From Actinomycetota bacterium (GTDB taxonomy: Bacteria > Actinomycetota > Humimicrobiia > Humimicrobiales > Humimicrobiaceae): a DNA stretch of 5,072 bases. Within the stretch, counting starts at the first letter, position 1, and each line of letters begins with the position of its first letter. Of this stretch, positions 1 through 5,072 are shown piece by piece. The notes below the pieces were generated by a model. The model did not search any database. It worked only from the letters and a program-made list of their open reading frames with translations, and was not told the DNA's origin. The stretch covers positions 1 to 5,072 of the forward strand of contig JAQUMQ010000131.1 in NCBI GenBank assembly GCA_028718045.1, written 5' to 3'. Made by a program: the position numbers and the translations under genes.

Positions 1-1060
1 GTACCGGCTGAAAAATGATTGAGCCGGAAAAAGCACAGGTAATTATAAGACCCAGAATAGTCCCCCTCGATTTACGCACTTCATAAACCGCAATCGAATT
101 TAGCATGGAAAAAAAACATGAGTAGCAACCTGCATGAAGAAAAAGAAAGACAAACTTCACAATAATATTGGTGCTTAAAGCTGCTATAGACAAAAAAATT
201 ATTCCAAGCACTCCTCCGGAAAGAAGAATGGTTATTTCGTTTGTTTTTTTAAATATCTTAAAAACGACAATCAAGCCTAAAACTGAAATTGCCCACATCG
301 CGGAAAGCGCTATCGCGCCATATTCGACACTTATATTGAAAGCGGAAAGATATGTTGTAAACCATGACGATGTCCCCGACAAGGACGCCATGGAAAAAAA
401 CATGACAAGACAGCAAAGAATTATAATAATGTTTAACTTTTCCTTTTTTTCGGCTATGCCGCATTTTTCTTCAGATCCCGATACATTTTGATTTTCTATA
501 ATCATCTTTTTTACATCCAGTTTTCTCAGGTTTAAAAACAAAAGAAAAGCAAGGATTAGGATTATGACCGCAAATAAAAGGAACGCATATCTGTACGGTA
601 TTTTAAAAAACAGAAGAATACTTATAAGAAAAGGGCTGATTATGGAGCCTAAATAAAACATTATATCGATTTTTATAAAAATAGGTGCATGCATATTATG
701 ATAAACCTTGGCAATAAACGAATGCATCGAGGAGTCTATCGAACTATAGCCACCCTTTTGCAAAATAATGGAAATAATAAATATGATTATCGAAATTTTA
801 AAACCAAAAAAAAGAAAGCCAAAAAAAAGAATGGCAAGACCGGCCAATATAACTTTTTTGATATTTGCCTTATCGCATAAAGTTCCGGTAACAAGAGAGG
901 AGATCAATGAAAAAAAATATCCTACAAGCAGCATCAGACCTATTTTATCATAACCTACATTTAATTCTCTGGAAATTATAGGAATCAGCGGATCTATCGA
1001 GATAGCCGCGACTCCGTAAAGTATGGTTATAAAATAAAAAAGCCCGAGAGTTCTTTTCAT
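1..1060 (-). CDS. MFS (major facilitator superfamily) transporter, C-terminus cut by window edge
   Basis: The minus strand is open without a stop from the ATG at 1060 to the window edge (353 codons). It encodes a very hydrophobic protein beginning MKRTLGLFYFITILYG. About eleven membrane segments can be seen, near residues 4-24, 38-59, 68-86, 88-101, 132-151, 157-177, 209-228, 246-268, 276-296, 300-322 and 334-350. A charged cytoplasmic loop at about 179-209 separates the two six-helix halves. After TM2 the stretch G59-TLC-D63-K64-ANIKK matches the GxxxD(R/K) core of MFS motif A. Family members are usually near 400 residues, so about 40-60 are missing. They are membrane carriers, often drug or metabolite efflux proteins; the substrate cannot be read here. 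An in-frame TAA lies eight codons upstream with no other usual start codon between, which fixes the start. No Shine-Dalgarno sequence is visible. The gene is divergent from the TetR gene. Short reading frames on the plus strand here are shadows. Confidence 0.9.
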   Translation of the reverse strand, partial: MKRTLGLFYFITILYGVAAISIDPLIPIISRELNVGYDKIGLMLLVGYFFSLISSLVTGTLCDKANIKKVILAGLAILFFGFLFFGFKISIIIFIISIILQKGGYSSIDSSMHSFIAKVYHNMHAPIFIKIDIMFYLGSIISPFLISILLFFKIPYRYAFLLFAVIILILAFLLFLNLRKLDVKKMIIENQNVSGSEEKCGIAEKKEKLNIIIILCCLVMFFSMASLSGTSSWFTTYLSAFNISVEYGAIALSAMWAISVLGLIVVFKIFKKTNEITILLSGGVLGIIFLSIAALSTNIIVKFVFLFLHAGCYSCFFSMLNSIAVYEVRKSRGTILGLIITCAFSGSIIFQPV

Positions 1061-1095
1061 AATATTTATAAAATAAGCTAATTATATGCTTAGTT

Positions 1096-1124
1096 ATCAT
1101 AAAACATAAAATTACATACCGCAA
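1096..1124 (-). promoter_or_regulatory. Candidate promoter of the MFS gene
   Basis: Read on the minus strand, TTGCGG (1124-1119) is followed after exactly 17 bases by TATGAT (1101-1096). The -10 matches the sigma-A consensus at five of six bases and the -35 at three of six. Transcription would begin near 1089 and leave a leader of about 28 bases before the ATG at 1060. The spacing supports the call, but in such AT-rich DNA a -10-like hexamer alone means little. Confidence 0.45.
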
Positions 1125-1452
1125 ATTGCTTGCCGTAAAATCAGATACCGTCAAAATTTTTTAATTTTAAACAATATAATTTCAATATATTTTTCGATAT
1201 CCGATACCGTCATTGGAACTCAAACTAAAACATTATATCAAATTTTAAAGCCAAAAAGAGATAATTTCGAAACAAAAATATGATAAAAATATTTGGAAAG
1301 AAGCGTAATGATTTAAGAAACTTAAGAATAAATTTATTTTTGCTGCTTATACAAAGACTGTCGGGTAATTAAAAATCATTTTCAAATTGGCACAAGAGCC
1401 ATAGATAAAAAAACGTAAATAAAAACAAAGACGATACTTTCCTACAGTTGTG
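1125..1452. other. Intergenic stretch with no supported gene
   Basis: This is the middle of the 521-base gap between the divergent MFS and TetR genes. It has many stops in all frames and no tRNA-like fold, no GC-rich hairpin followed by a T-run, and no recognisable riboswitch. The only reading frame starting with ATG worth naming is a 30-codon one at 1280-1372, which lacks a good ribosome-binding site. A repeated GATACCGTC motif lies at its MFS-proximal end and is listed separately. The gap is long for a simple divergent promoter region and may hold a decayed gene or an unrecognised small RNA. Nothing in the sequence decides this. Confidence 0.5.
1141..1212. repeat. Two direct copies of a 13-base motif around GATACCGTC
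   Basis: TCAGATACCGTCA (1141-1153) and TCCGATACCGTCA (1200-1212) differ at one base and lie 59 bases apart. A shorter relative, ATACCG, sits at 1116-1121 and overlaps the proposed -35 hexamer of the MFS promoter, 29 bases from the first copy. The position upstream of that promoter would suit a binding site for an unidentified regulator. Chance is possible, because ATACCG also occurs inside the exporter gene. Confidence 0.35.
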
Positions 1453-1481
1453 TTTAAATTAAAATTTATCTTTGATATGAT
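1453..1481 (+). promoter_or_regulatory. Candidate extended -10 promoter of the tetR gene
   Basis: TTTAAA (1453-1458) is followed after 17 bases by TATGAT (1476-1481), and the -10 is preceded by TGA (1473-1475), giving an extended TGn -10 element. Transcription would start near 1488 and leave a leader of about 94 bases. A perfect TATAAT at 1544-1549 lies closer to the gene, but its nearest -35-like hexamer (TTGATG, 1518-1523) is 20 bases away, longer than the usual spacing. Either or both could drive the repressor gene. Confidence 0.4.
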
Positions 1482-1581
1482 ACTTTACATTCAATTATTA
1501 AAATTTTATCTTAATTTTTGATGATTATTTTTATTTTTACAAATATAATGTCTCTGAATATTAATTTTTCGACACAAGACA

Positions 1582-2169
1582 ATGACACAAAAAGATAAAC
1601 CCGAAGCCAGAGAAAGAATTATTGAAGCTGTTCTTAAAATTATAGGGCAAAAAGGCAACGTCAAATTTACGGTAAGGGAAATAGCAAAAGTTGCTGACGT
1701 AAATTTATCCGCTGTCAATTATTATTTCAGATCGACAAAAAATTTGCTAAACGAAGTCGAAATATATTTTGCGGAAAAAGTTCATGAGACAAGTAAAATT
1801 CTGACAAATGAAAATCCAAATCCCAAAACTGATTTAATCAATTGGACCAAAGCTTTGATGGAACTGCTTGCAAAGAATACAGGCATACTATGGATAATCG
1901 CAAACAAGATAATACAAAAGGGAAATCCCGGTATTTTTATAGATAAACTAATAGAAGAAAGCAACCAAAATTTAAAAAAAATAATATCCGTTTTGACCGG
2001 CAACAATAACGAACAATATCTGTCTTTAAAGATTATTCAATTAATGTCCGGCATAAGCTTCCCTATCATAATGTGCAATGGGTTGGGCAAAAATCTCGGA
2101 CAAAACTTCAATGATCCTTCGGTTATCGAAAAATATTCAAATCTCATTATAGATAGCATTTTATCTTGA
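1582..2169 (+). CDS. TetR/AcrR family transcriptional repressor
   Basis: The 195-residue protein has the normal length and layout of a TetR-family regulator. An N-terminal DNA-binding domain covers about residues 8-55: helix 1 at 8-23, then the helix-turn-helix FTVREIAKVADV (29-40) and NLSAVNYYFRSTKNLL (41-56). The NYYF motif in the recognition helix and the following K53/L55 are typical of the family. The all-helical remainder (about 60-195) would form the ligand pocket and dimer interface. Its sequence is too variable to name a ligand. Such proteins usually release DNA when they bind a small molecule and often control an adjacent efflux pump, here the MMPL exporter 248 bases downstream on the same strand. 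An in-frame TGA at 1555-1557 and the absence of an intervening start codon fix the ATG. No clear Shine-Dalgarno sequence precedes it. I see no copy of the downstream candidate operator in front of this gene, so self-regulation is not shown. Confidence 0.93.
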   Translation: MTQKDKPEARERIIEAVLKIIGQKGNVKFTVREIAKVADVNLSAVNYYFRSTKNLLNEVEIYFAEKVHETSKILTNENPNPKTDLINWTKALMELLAKNTGILWIIANKIIQKGNPGIFIDKLIEESNQNLKKIISVLTGNNNEQYLSLKIIQLMSGISFPIIMCNGLGKNLGQNFNDPSVIEKYSNLIIDSILS

Positions 2170-2212
2170 TATCTTAACATCTTTTTTTGAAGTTCTTATT
2201 CTTAATTTTTCA

Positions 2213-2260
2213 TATTGCTTTCTGCAATAAAATACTTCGGCATAAAAATACTTATTTTTA
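2213..2260 (+). terminator. Two small hairpins after tetR, weak terminator candidate
   Basis: TATTGC (2213-2218) and GCAATA (2224-2229) form a 6-bp stem with a 5-base loop. TAAAAATA (2243-2250) and TATTTTTA (2253-2260) form an 18-base, all-AT palindrome whose 3' arm is U-rich in RNA. Neither is a classic intrinsic terminator: the first lacks a T-run and the second lacks GC pairs. They lie between the end of tetR and the exporter's own promoter, where a terminator would be expected, so some transcript ending here is plausible but not demonstrated. Confidence 0.25.
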
Positions 2261-2266
2261 TCCACA
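2258..2266 (+). promoter_or_regulatory. Isolated perfect DnaA-box sequence
   Basis: TTATCCACA matches the high-affinity DnaA box exactly. It stands alone: no second box was found nearby and no dnaA, dnaN or gyrB gene is present, so it does not mark an origin. It sits 46 bases upstream of the exporter's -35 hexamer. DnaA can act as a transcription factor, but a single 9-mer can arise by chance. Confidence 0.2.
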
Positions 2267-2282
2267 TTTCCAGCCACATAAA

Positions 2283-2309
2283 AAATTAAAATAAAATTAA
2301 AATAAAATA
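2283..2309 (+). promoter_or_regulatory. Phased A-tract / UP-element-like sequence
   Basis: The sequence repeats with an 11-base period (unit AAATTAAAATA, about 2.4 copies) and contains only A and T. It ends two bases before the -35 hexamer of the exporter promoter, so it occupies about -64 to -38, where the RNA polymerase alpha-subunit C-terminal domains bind UP elements. A-tracts repeated near the helical period also bend DNA. A boost to promoter strength is inferred from composition and position. Confidence 0.45.
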
Positions 2310-2311
2310 TC

Positions 2312-2340
2312 TTGACATTAAATTTCACTTTTGATATCTT
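2312..2340 (+). promoter_or_regulatory. Promoter of the MMPL exporter gene
   Basis: A perfect -35 hexamer TTGACA (2312-2317) is separated by 17 bases from TATCTT (2335-2340). The -10 matches four of six consensus bases and is preceded by TGA (2332-2334), an extended -10. Transcription would start near 2347, giving a leader of about 71 bases. This is the best sigma-A promoter in the window, and it carries A-tracts upstream and an inverted repeat downstream. Confidence 0.7.
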
Positions 2341-2358
2341 ACATATGTTTTAAACTGG

Positions 2359-2382
2359 TGTATTAAATAAGCGATTAATACA
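2359..2382. promoter_or_regulatory. Candidate operator: perfect 8-bp inverted repeat downstream of the exporter promoter
   Basis: TGTATTAA (2359-2366) and TTAATACA (2375-2382) are exact reverse complements separated by eight bases (ATAAGCGA). The total span of 24 bases fits the dyad sites bound by TetR-family dimers. It lies at about +12 to +36 of the predicted transcript, where a bound protein would block initiation or early elongation. The TetR-family gene immediately upstream is the obvious candidate regulator. The link is inferred from position and symmetry only. Confidence 0.5.
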
Positions 2383-2417
2383 AGTGTATGTTATTTATCA
2401 ATTGAAATTTTAAGCAA

Positions 2418-4598
2418 ATGGAAAAACTGGGAAAATTTATCGTAAGACGAAAAATACTGATATTGGTAATCTATCTCTTGCTTTTGATTCCTTCGATTAT
2501 AGGAATGCTTGGCACTAAAACCAATTACGACTTGCTGAAATACGTTCCGGATAATCTGAATTCAAAAAAAGGACAAGTTATCTTAAACGAAAACTTTGGC
2601 ATGTCGGATACCATATATTTGGTTGTGCATAATAAGGAAAATTGGGAAGTAAAGAATTTAAAAGAAAATATTTTAAAAATAAAAGGGGTAAAATCCATAG
2701 ACTGGTTAGATGACTATTCGGACCTTATGGTGCCTTCTTCGTTTATATCCAAAGACATCAAGGAAAATTTCGTTGCAGGCAACTCTACCATACTTCAAGT
2801 ACATCTTAATAAAAACGCAAACAACGGTTCCGATGTGCCGACCATAAACGAGATCAAAAAACTTGCAAACAGCGATTCTTATATCGGCGGCCAGCCTGCT
2901 ATGCTGCATGAATTTCAAACCATAATAGATAAGGAAATAAAAATTTATATGGGTATTGCGCTTGCGGTAATATTGCTTATTCTTTCTCTTGCCACCACTT
3001 CCATCATCGAGCCATTTCTTATGTTGCTTTCCATAGGTACTGCCATAATGCTTAATATGGGCACCAACTATTTTTTAGGTGAGATATCATATATAACAGG
3101 ATCGGTTGTGGCAATAATGCAGCTTGCGGTATCGATGGATTATTCGATTTTTTTGATTCACAGGTATCATGAAGAAAAACAGCTCCAACCCACAAAAGAA
3201 ATCGCCATGGTCGAATCCGTGAAAAAAGCCGCATCGGCAGTTAGCGGAAGTGCGCTTACCACTATTGCCGGCTTTGCCGCTCTCATGATTATGAAAATGG
3301 GAATCGGAAAAGATTTAGGTTTTATTTTAGCAAAAGGAGTAGTATTAAGTTTGATAACTTCGCTGACTTTACTGCCTTCCCTTGTGGTTTTGTTTGATAA
3401 AGTCATCGAAAAAACAAAACATAGGACATTCCTGCCCAGGTTCAATCTTATTTCCAGATGGATTCTTAAGTTCAAATGGGTTTTTTTAATTTTGATTATA
3501 ATTATTGCACTGCCATCATATTTTGCCCAAAAAAATCTTACTTATTATTATTCGAATGAAAAACAGCTTCCCGAAAGCGCTAAATCCATAATCGACAACA
3601 ACAAAATCAAGGAAGAATTTAATACGGGAAATATTGCTTATCTGATTTTATCCGACAATAACAGAACAAAGGAAAGCGCTTTAATAAAAGAAATCAAAAG
3701 CATAGAAAACATAAAAAAAGTTTCCGGTTTATCCGAATCGGTAGATGACTCTATTCCGGATTCTTTCATTCCAGAGGAAATAAAAAGCAAGTTTCAAAGC
3801 AACGGCTATTCAAACGTAATGATTCAGCTTGGAACAGAAATAGACGATCCAAAGACAATGGATTTGATCGCCAAAATAAAAGAAACCTCCGCAAAATATT
3901 ATAAAGAGTTTTATTTAACAGGCGAGACAGTTCTCAATAACGACGTAAAAAGCATATCCGCCAAAGATTTCCGTAATGTTTCCCTTTTGTCCATAGGATT
4001 GGTGGCTCTGATAATTGCAGCAAGTTTCAGATCATTTTCACTTCCGGCAATATTGATCCTGATTATTCAATCCGGTATCTGGTTCAATATGGCTATTCCG
4101 TATTTTTCTGGGACTTCTGTTTCCTTCTTGACACCCATGTTTGTGGGATCGATTCAGTTGGGTGCAACAATCGATTATGCGATTTTGTTCACGTCAAGAT
4201 ATAAAGAAAACCGGCAGACGTTTTCAAAAAATGTCGAGGCAATACAGCAAACCATAAAAGATACAGGCAAGTCAATATTTACAAGCGCGGTGATCCTATT
4301 TGCCGCAACATTTGTAATAGCTCTTTTTTCAAGTATTAAAACAACCAAGGAATTTACCATGCTTATAGGACGCGGAGCAATAATAAGCATGGTCATAAGC
4401 CTTATCGGGCTTCCTGTAATGTTTCTTATATTTGACAGATTCATTGGCTGGACGACACTTGGCTGGAAAAGAAAACAAAACCTGCTTCAAAATACCGAGC
4501 CACAGGTTCAGCAGATACCGCAAAAAGAACAGTCTCGGCCAAAACAAATACAACCCGAACAAAGTCAATTCAAAAATAATAAAAAACTGAAACTATGA
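2418..4598 (+). CDS. MMPL-family (RND superfamily) membrane exporter
   Basis: This 726-residue protein has the full MMPL/RND layout. TM1 (about 12-31) is followed by an external domain (about 32-175). TM2-TM6 lie near 176-195, 199-218, 228-247, 272-293 and 302-326. TM7 (about 349-368) precedes a second external domain (369-519). TM8-TM12 lie near 521-537, 543-561, 569-592, 619-638 and 650-673. TM4 contains MDYSIFLIHRY with D241-Y242 and TM10 contains IDYAILFTSRY with D586-Y587. These match the paired Asp-Tyr proton-relay residues of MmpL transporters, so proton-driven export is expected. Members export lipids, siderophores or toxic hydrophobic compounds; the substrate here is unknown. The last ~50 residues form a polar, Gln- and Lys-rich cytoplasmic tail. 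An in-frame TGA at 2403-2405 leaves ATG 2418 as the only usual start, although no good Shine-Dalgarno sequence precedes it. It is probably repressed by the upstream TetR protein and co-transcribed with the gene at 4670. Confidence 0.95.
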   Translation: MEKLGKFIVRRKILILVIYLLLLIPSIIGMLGTKTNYDLLKYVPDNLNSKKGQVILNENFGMSDTIYLVVHNKENWEVKNLKENILKIKGVKSIDWLDDYSDLMVPSSFISKDIKENFVAGNSTILQVHLNKNANNGSDVPTINEIKKLANSDSYIGGQPAMLHEFQTIIDKEIKIYMGIALAVILLILSLATTSIIEPFLMLLSIGTAIMLNMGTNYFLGEISYITGSVVAIMQLAVSMDYSIFLIHRYHEEKQLQPTKEIAMVESVKKAASAVSGSALTTIAGFAALMIMKMGIGKDLGFILAKGVVLSLITSLTLLPSLVVLFDKVIEKTKHRTFLPRFNLISRWILKFKWVFLILIIIIALPSYFAQKNLTYYYSNEKQLPESAKSIIDNNKIKEEFNTGNIAYLILSDNNRTKESALIKEIKSIENIKKVSGLSESVDDSIPDSFIPEEIKSKFQSNGYSNVMIQLGTEIDDPKTMDLIAKIKETSAKYYKEFYLTGETVLNNDVKSISAKDFRNVSLLSIGLVALIIAASFRSFSLPAILILIIQSGIWFNMAIPYFSGTSVSFLTPMFVGSIQLGATIDYAILFTSRYKENRQTFSKNVEAIQQTIKDTGKSIFTSAVILFAATFVIALFSSIKTTKEFTMLIGRGAIISMVISLIGLPVMFLIFDRFIGWTTLGWKRKQNLLQNTEPQVQQIPQKEQSRPKQIQPEQSQFKNNKKLKL

Positions 4599-4617
4599 TT
4601 TTATCTTATTAAAATCA
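4596..4617 (+). other. AT-rich inverted repeat overlapping the exporter stop codon
   Basis: TGATTTTA (4596-4603) and TAAAATCA (4610-4617) are exact reverse complements around a 6-base loop; the first three bases are the exporter's TGA stop. The motif AAAATCAG is repeated at 4611-4618 and 4620-4627. With one G-C pair per stem end and no T-run after it, this is unlikely to stop transcription. It could mark an RNA-processing or stability site between the two genes. That role is speculative. Confidence 0.35.
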
Positions 4618-4659
4618 GCAAAATCAGATATTTAAATAATTCTCATAAATTTATCTTTT

Positions 4660-4664
4660 AGGAG
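4660..4664 (+). promoter_or_regulatory. Strong ribosome-binding site that fixes the last gene's start
   Basis: AGGAG lies five bases before the ATG at 4670 and is the only strong Shine-Dalgarno sequence in the window. It supports both the start choice and efficient translation of the exported protein. The other three starts have no comparable site. Confidence 0.8.
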
Positions 4665-4669
4665 CAGCA

Positions 4670-5072
4670 ATGAAAAAAATCAAAAATATAAAACATAATA
4701 TTATAAAAATAATATCGGTAATATCATTCATACTTGTTTTTATCAGCATAAATGCCTTTACCAAAATGCCGGAAGCTAAAAACGAAACTGTATATGTAAA
4801 CTTAAATTACGACGGAAGCGTAAAGGAAGAAAAAACGGTGAATTGGCTTTATATAACGGCTTCATCCGAAAACGATAGCGAATTTATCGATTATGGAAAG
4901 TACTCGGAAATCAAGAATATGAATAACGGTGAAAAGCCCAAAGTTGATGGCAGTAAAGTAATCTGGCCTTATAATGCTTTTAAATCAGGAAGCTTGTTTT
5001 ATGAAGGTACGACAAAAAAAGCATTGCCTATCGACGTAAGCATAAAATACTTTCTTGAAGGAAAGGAAATCA
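4670..5072 (+). CDS. Exported protein of unknown function, C-terminus cut by window edge
   Basis: The frame is open from ATG 4670 to the window edge (134 codons). Residues 1-13 are Lys-rich and 14-30 hydrophobic (IISVISFILVFISINAF), a signal peptide or N-terminal anchor; cleavage after A29 or A36 is possible. The visible mature part is polar and rich in Lys, Glu, Asn and Tyr, with alternating hydrophobic residues that suggest beta strands, for example ETVYVNLNYDGSVKEEKTVN (39-58). From memory, clostridial MMPL exporter genes are often followed by an exported protein with a similar start (ETVYVNL.YDG.VK), some continuing into heptad repeats and a membrane anchor. That comparison is recollection, not a search result, and no heptad repeat is visible here yet. 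The gap of 71 bases after the exporter, the lack of a clear promoter or terminator, and the same orientation suggest one operon. An extracytoplasmic partner of the exporter is the leading guess. Confidence 0.85.
   Translation, partial: MKKIKNIKHNIIKIISVISFILVFISINAFTKMPEAKNETVYVNLNYDGSVKEEKTVNWLYITASSENDSEFIDYGKYSEIKNMNNGEKPKVDGSKVIWPYNAFKSGSLFYEGTTKKALPIDVSIKYFLEGKEI

Noticed and set aside
168..491. 107-codon open frame on the plus strand
   Set aside because: It lies opposite the MFS gene, whose minus-strand frame is open across the whole region and encodes clear membrane helices and motif A; this frame looks like no family.
689..953. Two short overlapping plus-strand frames, very Lys-rich
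   Set aside because: The Lys runs are the antisense of Phe-rich membrane segments of the MFS transporter.
948..1154. 68-codon minus-strand frame spanning the MFS start
   Set aside because: It overlaps the MFS start in a different frame, shows no domain and has no better start signal.
1280..1372. 30-codon frame with a hydrophobic stretch (LFLLLIQRLSG)
   Set aside because: It has no good ribosome-binding site or promoter, and a frame this short is expected by chance. Its end looks a little like the start of an MFS protein, so a gene remnant is possible but cannot be supported.
2258..2309. Replication origin suggested by a DnaA box next to AT-rich repeats
   Set aside because: There is only one box and no replication gene nearby; the AT-rich repeat is better explained as part of the exporter promoter.
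3052..3475. Minus-strand frames of 60 and 102 codons
   Set aside because: They lie inside the exporter gene, opposite TM4-TM7, and have no recognisable protein features.
4175..4568. Minus-strand frames of 89 and 79 codons
   Set aside because: They are antisense to the exporter's C-terminal half, mutually overlapping, and without domains.
1..5072. CRISPR array, insertion sequence, tRNA or rRNA
   Set aside because: No regularly spaced long repeats, no transposase or terminal inverted repeats, and no cloverleaf or rRNA-like sequence were found on either strand.

Overview
The window is AT-rich (roughly one third G+C, judged by eye) and rich in ATA, AAA and TTA codons. Protein character points to a low-GC Gram-positive bacterium, most likely clostridial. 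The large MMPL/RND-type exporter resembles the Firmicutes branch of that family, and the exported protein after it has a Gram-positive-looking leader. This is inference; no rRNA or other marker gene is present to confirm it.

Layout. Positions 1-1060 on the minus strand hold the first 353 codons of a major facilitator superfamily (MFS) transporter, cut by the left edge. A 521-base gap without a convincing gene (1061-1581) carries the outward-facing promoters. It is followed on the plus strand by a TetR/AcrR-type repressor (1582-2169). A 248-base regulatory interval (2170-2417) comes next. It holds phased A-tracts, a near-consensus promoter and a perfect 8-bp inverted repeat just downstream of that promoter. 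A 726-residue MMPL-family exporter follows (2418-4598). After 71 bases a secreted or membrane-anchored protein of unknown function starts (4670) and runs off the right edge.

Working model. The repressor probably controls the exporter and the downstream exported protein, and the inverted repeat at 2359-2382 is the best candidate operator. The exporter looks intact: it has 12 membrane segments, two large external domains, and an Asp-Tyr pair in TM4 and in TM10 of the kind used for proton relay in MmpL proteins. The exported protein downstream may be its extracytoplasmic partner. The divergent MFS gene may belong to the same response, but no copy of the operator was found in front of it. No mobile element, CRISPR array, tRNA or rRNA was seen. 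The window looks like an ordinary regulated export locus; its least explained part is the exported protein at the right edge.
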